Positions 7,405 through 13,925 of a stretch of 16,204 nt of DNA are shown here, piece after piece; position 1 is the stretch's first letter; each line of letters opens with the position of its first letter. The position numbers and the translations under genes were made by a program. Under the pieces are notes generated by a model that saw only the letters and a program-made list of their open reading frames with translations, did not search any database and was not told the origin of the DNA. This stretch comes from an uncultured Acidimicrobiaceae bacterium (GTDB taxonomy: Bacteria; Actinomycetota; Acidimicrobiia; Acidimicrobiales; Microtrichaceae), in assembly GCA_937868025.1 (NCBI GenBank), contig CALMLJ010000441.1, forward strand, positions 1 to 16,204, in the 5' to 3' direction.

Positions 7405-7426
7405 TGCGCAACCGCTACGTTGCACA
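7405..7426 (+). promoter_or_regulatory. Second GCAAC/GTTGC inverted repeat overlapping the operon -10 and start codon region
   Basis: GCAAC (7408-7412) and GTTGC (7419-7423) flank six bases, with further TG/CA pairing outside. The hexamer TACGTT (7416-7421) inside it fits TANNNT and would place the transcription start at about the ATG itself (7428). No ribosome site precedes that ATG. This fits a leaderless message whose -10 box is covered by a repressor. A weak TGGCGA (7393-7398) could be the -35. Confidence 0.45.
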
Positions 7427-7427
7427 T

Positions 7428-7868
7428 ATGCGTTCCGACAGCAACCCCGCCACCGAACCCACCGTCGAACGGACCGTGCTGCTCGACGCCGACGTCGACC
7501 AGGTGCTCGAAGCGCTGTCATCGGCCGACCTCCTCGCCGCCTGGCTCGGCGAGTGGACCGAGACCGACGACCGCCGCGCATCGGTGATCACCGACGACGG
7601 CGTCCGCCGCAACGTCGAACGCGTCACCGCGGACCGGGCCGAGGAGGTCCGGTGGCGATGGAGCCCCGCCGACGACCCGTCGCAGTGGAGCGACGTCCGG
7701 TTCACGGTGACGACCGAGGGCCAACGCACCCGGCTCACCGTCGTCGAGACCGCCGCCACCCGAAGGGTGCCGGCATCGGCCTCGGCCACCGCCCCCGCCG
7801 TGTCGTGGCTCGGCAGCCTCATGGCCCTCGGCGCGGTCCTGGCCGTCGGGTCGCTCGTCGCGGTCTGA
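7428..7868 (+). CDS. SRPBCC/AHSA1-type protein
   Basis: The product has 146 residues. The START/Bet v 1-like fold is suggested by ERTVLLDADVDQVLEALSSADLLAAWLGEWTE (14-45), the typical first strand and helix-loop of AHSA1 (Aha1 C-terminal homology) proteins, by a middle beta region with RWRWSP, and by FTVTTEGQRTRLTVVET. The C-terminus SWLGSLMALGAVLAVGSLVAV takes the place of the long last helix of the fold but is strikingly hydrophobic; it could instead touch the membrane. The stop codon is 5 bases before the arsR GTG, so the two are translated together. AHSA1-ArsR pairs are a common arrangement in actinobacteria, with the ArsR protein thought to regulate its own operon. The ligand is unknown. 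The start is at ATG 7428 because the ATG sits right after a -10-like hexamer and no other start fits. Confidence 0.85.
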   Translation: MRSDSNPATEPTVERTVLLDADVDQVLEALSSADLLAAWLGEWTETDDRRASVITDDGVRRNVERVTADRAEEVRWRWSPADDPSQWSDVRFTVTTEGQRTRLTVVETAATRRVPASASATAPAVSWLGSLMALGAVLAVGSLVAV

Positions 7869-7873
7869 CGCCG

Positions 7874-8206
7874 GTGCCCGACCCCGCCGGCACCGACGCC
7901 GTCTTCGCGGCGCTCGCCGATGGCACCCGGCGCGAGCTCCTGCGCGCCATCGTGGCCCAGGGCCCCTGTACCGCCACGGAACTCGCGTCCGACCGGGACA
8001 TCACCCGCCAGGCGATCTCGAAGCACCTGGCCGTCCTCGGCCACGCGGGCCTCGTGTCGGGCCATCGTGAAGGACGCGAGGTCCGCTACCAGGCCGACCC
8101 CCGCCCGCTCGACGTCGCGACCGAGTGGATCACCGACACCGGCGCCGCGTGGGACCGTCGGCTCGGCCGCCTGCAGGACCTGCTCGGCCGGCGCCCGTCG
8201 AAATAG
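7874..8206 (+). CDS. ArsR-family winged-helix transcriptional regulator
   Basis: The product has 110 residues, the normal size of a single-domain ArsR/SmtB repressor. FAALADGTRRELLRAIVAQGPCTATELASD (11-40) is the classic helix 1-2 and start of the DNA-binding unit. ITRQAISKHLAVLGHAGLVSGHREGREVRYQ (43-73) is the recognition helix and wing. The metal-binding CxC motif of arsenic sensors is absent; the only cysteine is Cys32. It is therefore probably not a metal sensor but belongs to the subgroup linked to SRPBCC proteins. GTG at 7874 starts 5 bases after the SRPBCC stop, with no own ribosome site, which suggests coupling. The likely targets are the inverted repeats at 7360-7375 and 7405-7426, so it may also affect clpP. 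Confidence 0.92.
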   Translation: MPDPAGTDAVFAALADGTRRELLRAIVAQGPCTATELASDRDITRQAISKHLAVLGHAGLVSGHREGREVRYQADPRPLDVATEWITDTGAAWDRRLGRLQDLLGRRPSK

Positions 8207-8234
8207 TCGCTCCCGCGCCGACGTTGCACCGGCC

Positions 8235-8753
8235 ATGGCCATCACCCGACTGAACCACGCCGTCCTCTACGTCCGGGACGTCGCCGTCACCCGCGAGTTC
8301 TACGAGAACGTGCTGGGGTTCGAGACCTTGATGTGGATGCCGGGCCGAGCCGCGTTCTTCCGTGCCGACGGATCCACCAATGACCACGACCTCGGCACGT
8401 TCCAGATCGGGTCCGACGCCGGGCCCACCACCGCCGGACGGACATCGGTCGGCCTGTACCACCTGGCGTGGGAAGTCAACACGCTCGCCGAACTGGCCCG
8501 GCTCCGTGACGTCCTGACCGAACGCGGCTCGCTCGTCGGCGCGACCGACCACATCACCACCAAGGCCCTCTACGCCCACGACCCCGACGGCCTCGAGTTC
8601 GAGCTGAGCTGGCTCGTCCCCCTCGACCGCATCGACGACGAACTCCGCGCCGAGGCATCGGAGGTGATGGGACGCCCGCTCGACCTGGCGAAGGAGATCG
8701 AGCGTTACGGCGCGGAGACCCTCGGCGGCATCGGCGTGTCGATCCCGGCGTAG
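8235..8753 (+). CDS. VOC-family (glyoxalase/extradiol dioxygenase-like) protein
   Basis: The 172-residue protein has one pair of beta-alpha-beta-beta-beta units, as in the vicinal oxygen chelate superfamily. Candidate metal ligands are His8 (LNHAVLYVRD), His76 (GLYHLAWEV) and Glu123 (DPDGLEFELSW). This matches the two-His-one-Glu set of catechol 2,3-dioxygenase-like enzymes. His51 and His106 lie at places where such enzymes often have active-site residues. The substrate cannot be stated. A polar tail (128-172) follows the domain. It begins 28 bases after arsR in the same direction and is probably in the same operon. No clear ribosome site precedes ATG 8235. The last 49 bases overlap the 3' end of the minus-strand exporter gene. 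Confidence 0.88.
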   Translation: MAITRLNHAVLYVRDVAVTREFYENVLGFETLMWMPGRAAFFRADGSTNDHDLGTFQIGSDAGPTTAGRTSVGLYHLAWEVNTLAELARLRDVLTERGSLVGATDHITTKALYAHDPDGLEFELSWLVPLDRIDDELRAEASEVMGRPLDLAKEIERYGAETLGGIGVSIPA

Positions 8754-9985
8754 GTCGTGACGCCACCGCGGCCGGGCAGGTGGCGCAACGCCCAGGCCCC
8801 GTAACCGGCGGCGGCCACCGTCGCGACTCCACCGAGCGCCACACCGGCCCGAGCGCCGAACCAGTCGCACACCAGCCCCACGATCGGCCCGCCGATCGGT
8901 GTGCTCCCGAGGAACACCATCGCCTGCAGCGCCAGCACACGACCCCGCATCGCCGGGTCGGCCTCGACCTGCACGATCGACGTCGATGCCGTCATGAAGC
9001 CGATGCTGGCGGCGCCGAACACCACCCCGACGGGGAAGGCGAACCAGAGGTTCGGGGCGATGGCGAGCACCAGCATCGCGACGCCGAACACCGCCGCCGA
9101 CACGACCACGTCGTGGATCGACACGGCGCGACGCCGCGCCGTGTAGAGCGCACCGAACAACGAACCGAGCGAGATCACCGAGAAGAAGATGGTGAAGGTC
9201 GCGTCCGAACCGTGGAACACGTCCTTGATGAGCAGCGGCATGACCACGGTGAAGTTGAAGGCCAGCGTGCCGATGATCGCCATCATCAACAGCGGGATGC
9301 GCAACTCGTCCTTGCCCATCGCGTAACGGAGGCCAGCACGCACCTGCCCTTTTCCGCGTGGCGTGACCGGACCGGCGTGGATCTTGGTCGGGTCCATCAT
9401 CCGGTAGCCGATGATCACGGCGACGTATGAGACGGCGTCCACGATGAAGCACCAGCCGTAGCCCACCGTCGAGATGAGCAGCCCGGCGAGGGCCGGACCG
9501 ACGACGCGGGAACCGGTCATCAGCGCGCTGTTGAGGCTGACGGCGTTGTTCACGTGCTCACCGTCGACCATCTCGACGACGAACGACCGCCGAGCCGGAT
9601 TGTCGAACGCGGTCGCCACGCCGCCGAAGAACGCGATGGCGTAGATCGCACCGACCGGCGGGCGGTCCATGAACGCGAGCGCCCCGAGTGCGAACGACTG
9701 CGCCATGGCGAACATCTGCACCCGCATGAGGAGCTTGCGCTTGTCGGAACGGTCCGCGACCAGGCCCGCCCACGGACCGAGGAGCAGCACGGGCGCGAAC
9801 TGGAAGGCGGTGAGCAGCCCGACGGCGACACCGTTGCCGGTGATCTTGAGCACGAGCAGCGCCTGGGCGACCAGTGTGAGCCAGTTACCCACCTGCGAGA
9901 TGGACTGGCCGGCGAAGAAGAGGCGGAAGTTGCGGACGGAGAGGGACGAGAAGGTTTCGGAGGAGAGGAGGCGGAGGCGTGTCAT
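8705..9985 (-). CDS. MFS transporter, EntS-like (MFS_3) exporter
   Basis: The 426-residue integral membrane protein is predicted to have 10-12 helices. The major facilitator signature is seen as GPWAGLVADRSDKRKLL at about 70-86, between helices 2 and 3. The N-terminal VRNFRLFFAGQSISQVGNWL and the mid-segment FDNPARRSFVVEMV are typical of the enterobactin-exporter-like MFS_3 group. A second half begins near DELRIPLLMMAIIGTLAFNF. It probably exports a small toxic or signalling compound by proton exchange. The ATG overlaps the marR stop by four bases (ATGA), so expression is coupled to and probably controlled by MarR. The stop TAA (8707-8705) lies inside the opposite-strand VOC gene. Confidence 0.93.
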   Translation of the reverse strand: MTRLRLLSSETFSSLSVRNFRLFFAGQSISQVGNWLTLVAQALLVLKITGNGVAVGLLTAFQFAPVLLLGPWAGLVADRSDKRKLLMRVQMFAMAQSFALGALAFMDRPPVGAIYAIAFFGGVATAFDNPARRSFVVEMVDGEHVNNAVSLNSALMTGSRVVGPALAGLLISTVGYGWCFIVDAVSYVAVIIGYRMMDPTKIHAGPVTPRGKGQVRAGLRYAMGKDELRIPLLMMAIIGTLAFNFTVVMPLLIKDVFHGSDATFTIFFSVISLGSLFGALYTARRRAVSIHDVVVSAAVFGVAMLVLAIAPNLWFAFPVGVVFGAASIGFMTASTSIVQVEADPAMRGRVLALQAMVFLGSTPIGGPIVGLVCDWFGARAGVALGGVATVAAAGYGAWALRHLPGRGGVTTYAGIDTPMPPRVSAP

Positions 9986-10491
9986 GAGTTCGTTCGTTCG
10001 TGGTTCGTCGTGGGTGGTTGCGGAGGTGTCACCAGGTGCTCGAGCACCAGGGTGACGTCGTGGAGGCGAGCGACATCGTCGGCGGGGAGCTCACGGAGCC
10101 GGGCCGACAACCACTCGGTGCGGCGGCCGCGGATCTCCTCGATCTGCTCGACGCCGGCCGGGGTGATGGCGACGCGGGTGACGCGGCGATCGGCCGGGTC
10201 GGAGATCCGCTCGATGAACCCGCGTTGCTCGAGCTTGTCGACGAGCTTGCTGACCGTCGGCGGCGTGACCTGCTCGTGCTGTGCGAGATGGCCGAGCGTG
10301 AGGGGCCCGTGCTTCCACACCGACACCATGGCGGTGTTCAGCGCGGGCGACATCCCACTCTGGTCCTGCTGGCGCAGGAGTCGGGCCAGCCGAGCGATGG
10401 ACATGCGCAGGGACGCCGCCACCTCGTCGATGTCGGGAGCGTTGCTCTCGGAGGCATCGGAGTTCGAGGTCGCGGGGGTCGTCCTGGGCAT
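9982..10491 (-). CDS. MarR-family transcriptional regulator
   Basis: The 169-residue protein is a dimeric winged-helix regulator. LTLGHLAQHEQVTPPTVSKLVDKLEQRGFIER (65-96) is the helix-turn-helix. DPADRRVTRVAITPAG (98-113) is the wing with the conserved D-x-R-x-x-R pattern. Helices at about 19-45 and 115-155 form the dimer interface. MarR proteins usually repress a linked exporter and release DNA on binding a phenolic or similar compound; the exporter is the next gene, overlapping by four bases. I chose ATG 10491. The GTG at 10500 is in frame but would lie inside a possible -10 box. An inverted repeat upstream at 10512-10534 is the probable operator. Confidence 0.93.
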   Translation of the reverse strand: MPRTTPATSNSDASESNAPDIDEVAASLRMSIARLARLLRQQDQSGMSPALNTAMVSVWKHGPLTLGHLAQHEQVTPPTVSKLVDKLEQRGFIERISDPADRRVTRVAITPAGVEQIEEIRGRRTEWLSARLRELPADDVARLHDVTLVLEHLVTPPQPPTTNHERTNS

Positions 10492-10498
10492 GGGTCCC

Positions 10499-10538
10499 AC
10501 GATACCCGCATTAGTTAGCCAGGGAAACTAACTACCTT
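10499..10538. promoter_or_regulatory. Divergent promoters with MarR-type operator TAGTTAG-N9-CTAACTA
   Basis: The perfect 7-bp arms are at 10512-10518 and 10528-10534. Each arm is part of a doubled 4-mer (TTAGTTAG, ACTAACTA). For the minus strand, TTTCCC (10527-10522) and TATCGT (10504-10499), 17 bases apart, could drive marR-MFS with almost no leader. For the plus strand, TTAGTT (10511-10516) and TACCTT (10533-10538), 16 bases apart, could drive the SnoaL-flavin reductase-TauD operon. The repeat covers the core of both, so one MarR dimer could block both directions. The repeat is certain; the promoters and regulator assignment are inference. Confidence 0.55.
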
Positions 10539-10630
10539 GGGACAGTGGTCACACTCGGCGACGGCCGCGGTCTCACTGATCGGCTCGTCTGCCCGACATC
10601 GGCGCGGCGATCCGCGGCATGATCGGCGCC

Positions 10631-11128
10631 ATGACCACGTCACCCTCCAGCAACTTCCCCGCCGACGAGGTGGAGGCTGCCCTCGCCGCCTACGTCGAGC
10701 TCCGCGAACGCATCGGTCGACGCGAGGCCGACTGGACCGACCTCGGCGACCTCTTCACCGACGACGCCGTGTACATCGACCCGGCCTGGGGTCGACTCCA
10801 GGGGAACGACGAACTGCGCCGCTTCTTCGACGAGTCCATGCGCGGCCTCGAGGACTGGGACTTCCCCATCGAGTACACGGCGATCACCGGCGACACCGTC
10901 GTGATCAAGTGGTGGCAGCAGCTCCCCGGCACTCGACCCGACGGCACCCGCTACCAGCAGTCCGGCATCTCCACCCTTCTCTACGCGGGCGACGGCAAGT
11001 TCTCCTACGAGGAAGATCTCCTCAACATGACCCACGTGCTCGAGGATCTCGCAGCGAGTGGCTGGCGCCCTGGGAAGGGCTTCATCGCTCCCCCGGCCCA
11101 GCCCGACCGGAACTTCGCCCGCCCCTGA
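10631..11128 (+). CDS. SnoaL/NTF2-like fold protein
   Basis: The product has 165 residues from ATG 10631, or 169 from ATG 10619; neither has a ribosome site, so the start is uncertain. It fits the SnoaL-like cone fold: helix VEAALAAYVELRERIGRREADWTDLGDLFTDDAVYIDP, then GNDELRRFFDESMRGLEDW, then strands YTAITGDTVVIKWWQQLPG and GISTLLYAGDGKFSYEEDLLN. Family members act as small cyclases, isomerases or hydratases or bind ligands without catalysis. It leads a plus-strand operon with the flavin-reductase-like gene (15 bases on) and the TauD-type dioxygenase, and is divergent from marR. It is not close in sequence to the SnoaL-like protein at 5545. Confidence 0.85.
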   Translation: MTTSPSSNFPADEVEAALAAYVELRERIGRREADWTDLGDLFTDDAVYIDPAWGRLQGNDELRRFFDESMRGLEDWDFPIEYTAITGDTVVIKWWQQLPGTRPDGTRYQQSGISTLLYAGDGKFSYEEDLLNMTHVLEDLAASGWRPGKGFIAPPAQPDRNFARP

Positions 11129-11143
11129 GCCAGGCTGCCCCTC

Positions 11144-11641
11144 ATGGCACTCGACGACGAACTCCTCAACCGCGTCACCTGGAAGATCCCCAACGCCCTC
11201 GCGCTGGTCGGCTCCGCCGCGGGCGGTCGACGCAACGCGATGACCACGAGCTGGATCACCCAGCTCGCCCAGGAGCCGGTGTTGATCGGAGTCGGCGTCG
11301 ACAACGAGTCGGTGACCGTCGGTCTGATCCGCGACGGCGGCTCGTTCTCGATCAACCTGTGGGACGCCGAGAACACCAAGGTGTTCGTGAAGTTCTCCAA
11401 GCCCGCCGTCGACGAGGACGGCACGCTCAACGGCCGCGCCGTCACCACGGCGACGACCGGCGCGCCGATCTTCGAGGAAGCGATCGCGTGGATGGACTGC
11501 GAGGTCCGCCACACCCTCGACCTCGGCAGCCACACGCTGTTCGTCGGCGAGGTCGTCGCTGCCGCGATCCCGAACGACGAGGCCCGCCCGGCGTCGATGA
11601 GCGACACGCGCATGAAGTACGGCGGCGTCCGCCGCCACTGA
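11144..11641 (+). CDS. Flavin reductase-like FMN-binding split-barrel protein
   Basis: The product has 165 residues. NRVTWKIPNALALVGSAAGGRRNAMTTSWITQLAQEPVLIGVGVDNES (9-56) is the flavin-binding half of the flavin_reduct (DIM6/NTAB) domain, with the polar loop NAMTTSW and the QEP-VLIGVGVDNES strand pair. GGSFSINLWDAE (65-76) matches the next strand and turn. WMDCEVRHTLDLGSHTLFVGEVVAA fits the C-terminal strands. Such proteins reduce FMN or FAD with NAD(P)H for a partner monooxygenase, or simply bind flavin. No flavin monooxygenase is in this window; the next gene is an iron/2-oxoglutarate enzyme that does not need reduced flavin. The gene starts 15 bases after the SnoaL-like gene. Confidence 0.88.
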   Translation: MALDDELLNRVTWKIPNALALVGSAAGGRRNAMTTSWITQLAQEPVLIGVGVDNESVTVGLIRDGGSFSINLWDAENTKVFVKFSKPAVDEDGTLNGRAVTTATTGAPIFEEAIAWMDCEVRHTLDLGSHTLFVGEVVAAAIPNDEARPASMSDTRMKYGGVRRH

Positions 11642-11694
11642 GCCGTGGGGCCTCGGCCGCGGGTACCGTGAGCGCACACGCAAGGGGGACGATC

Positions 11695-12678
11695 ATGACC
11701 GACACGACGACGACCGTCGGCAAGCTGGCCGACGCCACCGACCGGGTACCCGGTTCCGGGCTCGCGGCGATGCGCTTTCGTATGGAACCGTTCACGGTTC
11801 AGGTCGGGCCGACCACCCACCTCGCGGCCGAGAGCGAACGACTCGCCGGCCTCACGTTCGAGCACTTCGATGTCCGGCGCATGGGCGCCACCATCGGCGC
11901 CGAGTTGCACGGCATCGACCTGACCGACGATCTGCCGCAGGGAGCCATCGACGAGATCGCCACCGCGCTCGCCGAGTTCAAGGTGATCTTCTTCCGGGAC
12001 CAACCGCTCACCGCCGAACAGCACGTCGCGTTCGCCCGCCGGTTCGGCGACCTCGAGATCCACCCGTTCATCCCGGCGAACACCGGCCAGCCCGAACTCG
12101 TCCGGCTGGCGAAGTCGGCGGAGATCGGCGGCTACGAGAACGCGTGGCACCACGACGTCACGTGGCGCGGGGCCCCGTCGATGGGCGCAGTGCTCCACGC
12201 CGTGCAGGTGCCCGACGTCGGCGGCGACACCCTGTTCTGCGACATGTACGCCGCGTACGAGGGCCTCGACGCGGCGACCAAGGCCGAGATCGACCACCTC
12301 GACGCCGTACACGACTACATGCGCACCTTCGGCCATTTCATCCCCGACGACAAGAAGGCCGAGACCCGGGCGAAGTACCCGCAGGTCACCCACCCGGTGG
12401 TGTGCACGCATCCGGTCACCGGGCGGCGGCACCTGTACGTGAACCGCAACTTCGTCGACCACGTCGCCGGCGTCACGCCCGATGAGAGCACGGCGCTGCT
12501 CGACCGGCTGTGCCGTCAGGCCGACTACCCCGAATACCAGTGCCGCTTCCGCTGGGAGGACGACTCCGTTGCGTTCTGGGACAACCGGGCCGTCCAGCAC
12601 TACGCGTCGAGCGACTACTGGCCCCACGTCCGGGTGATGGAACGAGCGTCGATCATCGGAACGCGCCCGGTGCGCTGA
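11695..12678 (+). CDS. TauD/TfdA-family Fe(II)/2-oxoglutarate-dependent dioxygenase
   Basis: The 327-residue enzyme couples oxidation of a substrate to decarboxylation of 2-oxoglutarate. Iron ligands are His152 and Asp154 (WHHDVTW) and His302 (NRAVQHYA). Arg313 and Arg317 lie 11 and 15 residues after the last His, the same spacing as His255, Arg266 and Arg270 of E. coli TauD, and should bind the 2-oxoglutarate carboxylate. GATIGAELHGIDLTDDL (64-80) and FFRDQPLTAEQHVAFARRFGD (99-119) are typical TauD blocks. About 55 residues before the domain are extra. The start ATG has AAGGGGG 7 bases upstream; Met26 is an alternative. Known substrates in the family include taurine, 2,4-D and alkyl sulfates; no sulfonate transporter is nearby, so the substrate is open. 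Its TGA directly abuts the stop of the convergent heme oxygenase gene. Confidence 0.95.
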   Translation: MTDTTTTVGKLADATDRVPGSGLAAMRFRMEPFTVQVGPTTHLAAESERLAGLTFEHFDVRRMGATIGAELHGIDLTDDLPQGAIDEIATALAEFKVIFFRDQPLTAEQHVAFARRFGDLEIHPFIPANTGQPELVRLAKSAEIGGYENAWHHDVTWRGAPSMGAVLHAVQVPDVGGDTLFCDMYAAYEGLDAATKAEIDHLDAVHDYMRTFGHFIPDDKKAETRAKYPQVTHPVVCTHPVTGRRHLYVNRNFVDHVAGVTPDESTALLDRLCRQADYPEYQCRFRWEDDSVAFWDNRAVQHYASSDYWPHVRVMERASIIGTRPVR

Positions 12679-13395
12679 TCAGCCCGACGCCCCTGAGCCT
12701 TGCGGGGCTCTGCGGACCTCTGCCGAGCGGGTGGCCGCGAGGCGATCGCCCAAGCCCTGCAGCAGCGTGGTGTTGAACGCGTATGCGGCGTGGATCTCGT
12801 CGATGACCCGCAGCCGTTCGGCCTCGTCGATCGGGACCGCGTCGAGGTGGGAGCGGTACGCGTCCTTGAAGGCCGTGACGTCGTCGATACCGGCGAAGTC
12901 GTAGAACGCTGCGCCTGCCTCGGAAGTCACCTCGTACAGCCGGCGCACCAGGCGGCCGATGTACTGACCGCCCGACAGGTCGCCCATGTAGCGGGTGTAG
13001 TGGTGGGCGATGAACCCGCCCGGCCAGTCGGCGACCTCGCCGAGCCGGGCGACGTAGGCCTCGGTCTCGGGAGTCGCTGTGGCGTCGGCGCGCCAGTCCT
13101 CACCGAGGAGGACCTCGAGGTCGGCCTCGATGCGGGGCATCCGGATCAGGGCGGGGTCGAGGAAGGGCGCCACGGTCGGGTCGCCGGCGAGACGCTCACC
13201 CGCGCCCTCGAGCGCTCCGTAGACGAACCACATCTGCACGATCATCTCGGCGTACTCGTACTGGGTGAGGCTGCCCGCCGTCAGCTCATCCATGTAGCCG
13301 GCGTGCTCGGCCTTGCCGTGGTCGACCCAGGTCGCCTGGCGGATCTGTTGGGCGAACCCCTCGGGGGCGATCACGGTCTCGTCGGTCTGCGTCAC
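12679..13395 (-). CDS. Heme oxygenase (biliverdin-producing)
   Basis: The 238-residue all-helical enzyme of the HO-1/HmuO family should open heme to biliverdin, iron and CO in the cytoplasm. The proximal heme ligand is His26 in VDHGKAEHAGYM. The distal helix motif GDLSGGQ is intact at 138-144, preceded by HHYTRYM. ALEGAGERL (61-69) and the C-terminal FYDFAGIDDVTAFKDAYRSHLD and AFNTTLLQGL also follow the family. The length is normal, with a short Ser/Gly tail. GTG at 13395 has GGAG seven bases upstream; the frame stays open further but has no better start. It is divergent from the DUF2470 gene, which supports heme-iron use. A TATAGT box (13460-13455) could drive it with a leader of about 50 bases. 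I did not see an electron donor or heme transporter in the window. Confidence 0.95.
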   Translation of the reverse strand: MTQTDETVIAPEGFAQQIRQATWVDHGKAEHAGYMDELTAGSLTQYEYAEMIVQMWFVYGALEGAGERLAGDPTVAPFLDPALIRMPRIEADLEVLLGEDWRADATATPETEAYVARLGEVADWPGGFIAHHYTRYMGDLSGGQYIGRLVRRLYEVTSEAGAAFYDFAGIDDVTAFKDAYRSHLDAVPIDEAERLRVIDEIHAAYAFNTTLLQGLGDRLAATRSAEVRRAPQGSGASG

Positions 13396-13436
13396 GGAGC
13401 GTCTCCAGAGTCGGGGCACAGTCGGGCCACCAGAAG

Positions 13437-13483
13437 TTGTAAGGGGTGCCAAACACTATACGATCTCGTCTCCGTACAAAAGA
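13437..13483. promoter_or_regulatory. Overlapping divergent promoters of heme oxygenase and DUF2470 genes
   Basis: On the plus strand TTGTAA (13437-13442) and TACGAT (13459-13464) are 16 bases apart and point to the DUF2470 gene. On the minus strand TATAGT (13460-13455) fits a -10 for heme oxygenase, with a weak TCTTTT (13483-13478) 17 bases upstream. The two -10 boxes overlap, so polymerases would compete or be controlled together. This region is conspicuously AT-richer than its surroundings. Confidence 0.42.
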
Positions 13484-13484
13484 G

Positions 13485-13501
13485 GGGTTCGGACAGAACC
13501 C
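13485..13501 (+). promoter_or_regulatory. Hairpin GGGTTC-GGACA-GAACCC in the DUF2470 leader
   Basis: The 6-bp arms (13485-13490, 13496-13501) end seven bases before GGGAAG, the probable ribosome site of the gene at 13523. It could also be a protein-binding palindrome. It is short and its role is unknown. Confidence 0.25.
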
Positions 13502-13522
13502 GGAAATGGGAAGCTGCACCAC

Positions 13523-13834
13523 ATGACCGACGCACCCCACCAGTTCGACGAGGCCACCATCGCCGGGGTGACCGCCCACATGAACGCCGACCACGGTGCC
13601 GACACGCTGCTCATCTGTCGCAGCCTCGGCGACCGACCCGACGCGACCGCCGCCACCATGACCGGACTCGACGGCGACGGCGGCGACTACCTCGTCACGC
13701 TCCCCGACGGCGACGAGACGATCCGGATCCCGTGGAGCCGCCCGCTCACCGAACGGGGCGAGATCCGCGTCGAGGTGGTTCGCATGTACGAGGCGGCGTG
13801 CGCACAGCTCGGCGTCGAACCCCGACCCCACTGA
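13523..13834 (+). CDS. DUF2470 (HugZ C-terminal-like) protein
   Basis: The product has 103 residues and is a free-standing DUF2470 domain. The family signature HMNADH is at 19-24, followed by HGADTLLICRSLG, then a beta region (ATMTGLDGDGGDYLVTLPDGDETIRIPW) and the helix VRMYEAACAQLG. In HugZ/HutZ heme-degrading proteins this domain follows the split-barrel part and its histidine helps bind heme. Here the split-barrel is absent. The gene is divergent from a canonical heme oxygenase, so a heme-related accessory role is likely. ATG 13523 has GGGAAG nine bases upstream. A strong bidirectional hairpin follows the stop. Confidence 0.9.
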   Translation: MTDAPHQFDEATIAGVTAHMNADHGADTLLICRSLGDRPDATAATMTGLDGDGGDYLVTLPDGDETIRIPWSRPLTERGEIRVEVVRMYEAACAQLGVEPRPH

Positions 13835-13871
13835 CCACCACGACTGGGCGCCCCGCCGGGCACCCCACGCG

Positions 13872-13903
13872 AACGACCCCCACGGTGTCCCGTGGGGGTC
13901 GTT
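13872..13903. terminator. Bidirectional terminator between DUF2470 and lipoprotein genes
   Basis: AACGACCCCCACGG (13872-13885) pairs perfectly with CCGTGGGGGTCGTT (13890-13903) around TGTC. It lies between two convergent genes (stops at 13834 and 13926). On the plus strand it ends in GTTT, giving a short U-run. This is the clearest terminator in the window. Confidence 0.85.
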
Positions 13904-13925
13904 TCGAGTCGAGGTGGGCGGAGAA

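Noticed and set aside
8221..8229. ACGTTGCAC before the VOC gene, identical to 7417-7425 before the SRPBCC gene
   Set aside because: A 9-base match without a partner arm or promoter box at the second place can be chance; I do not call it an operator.
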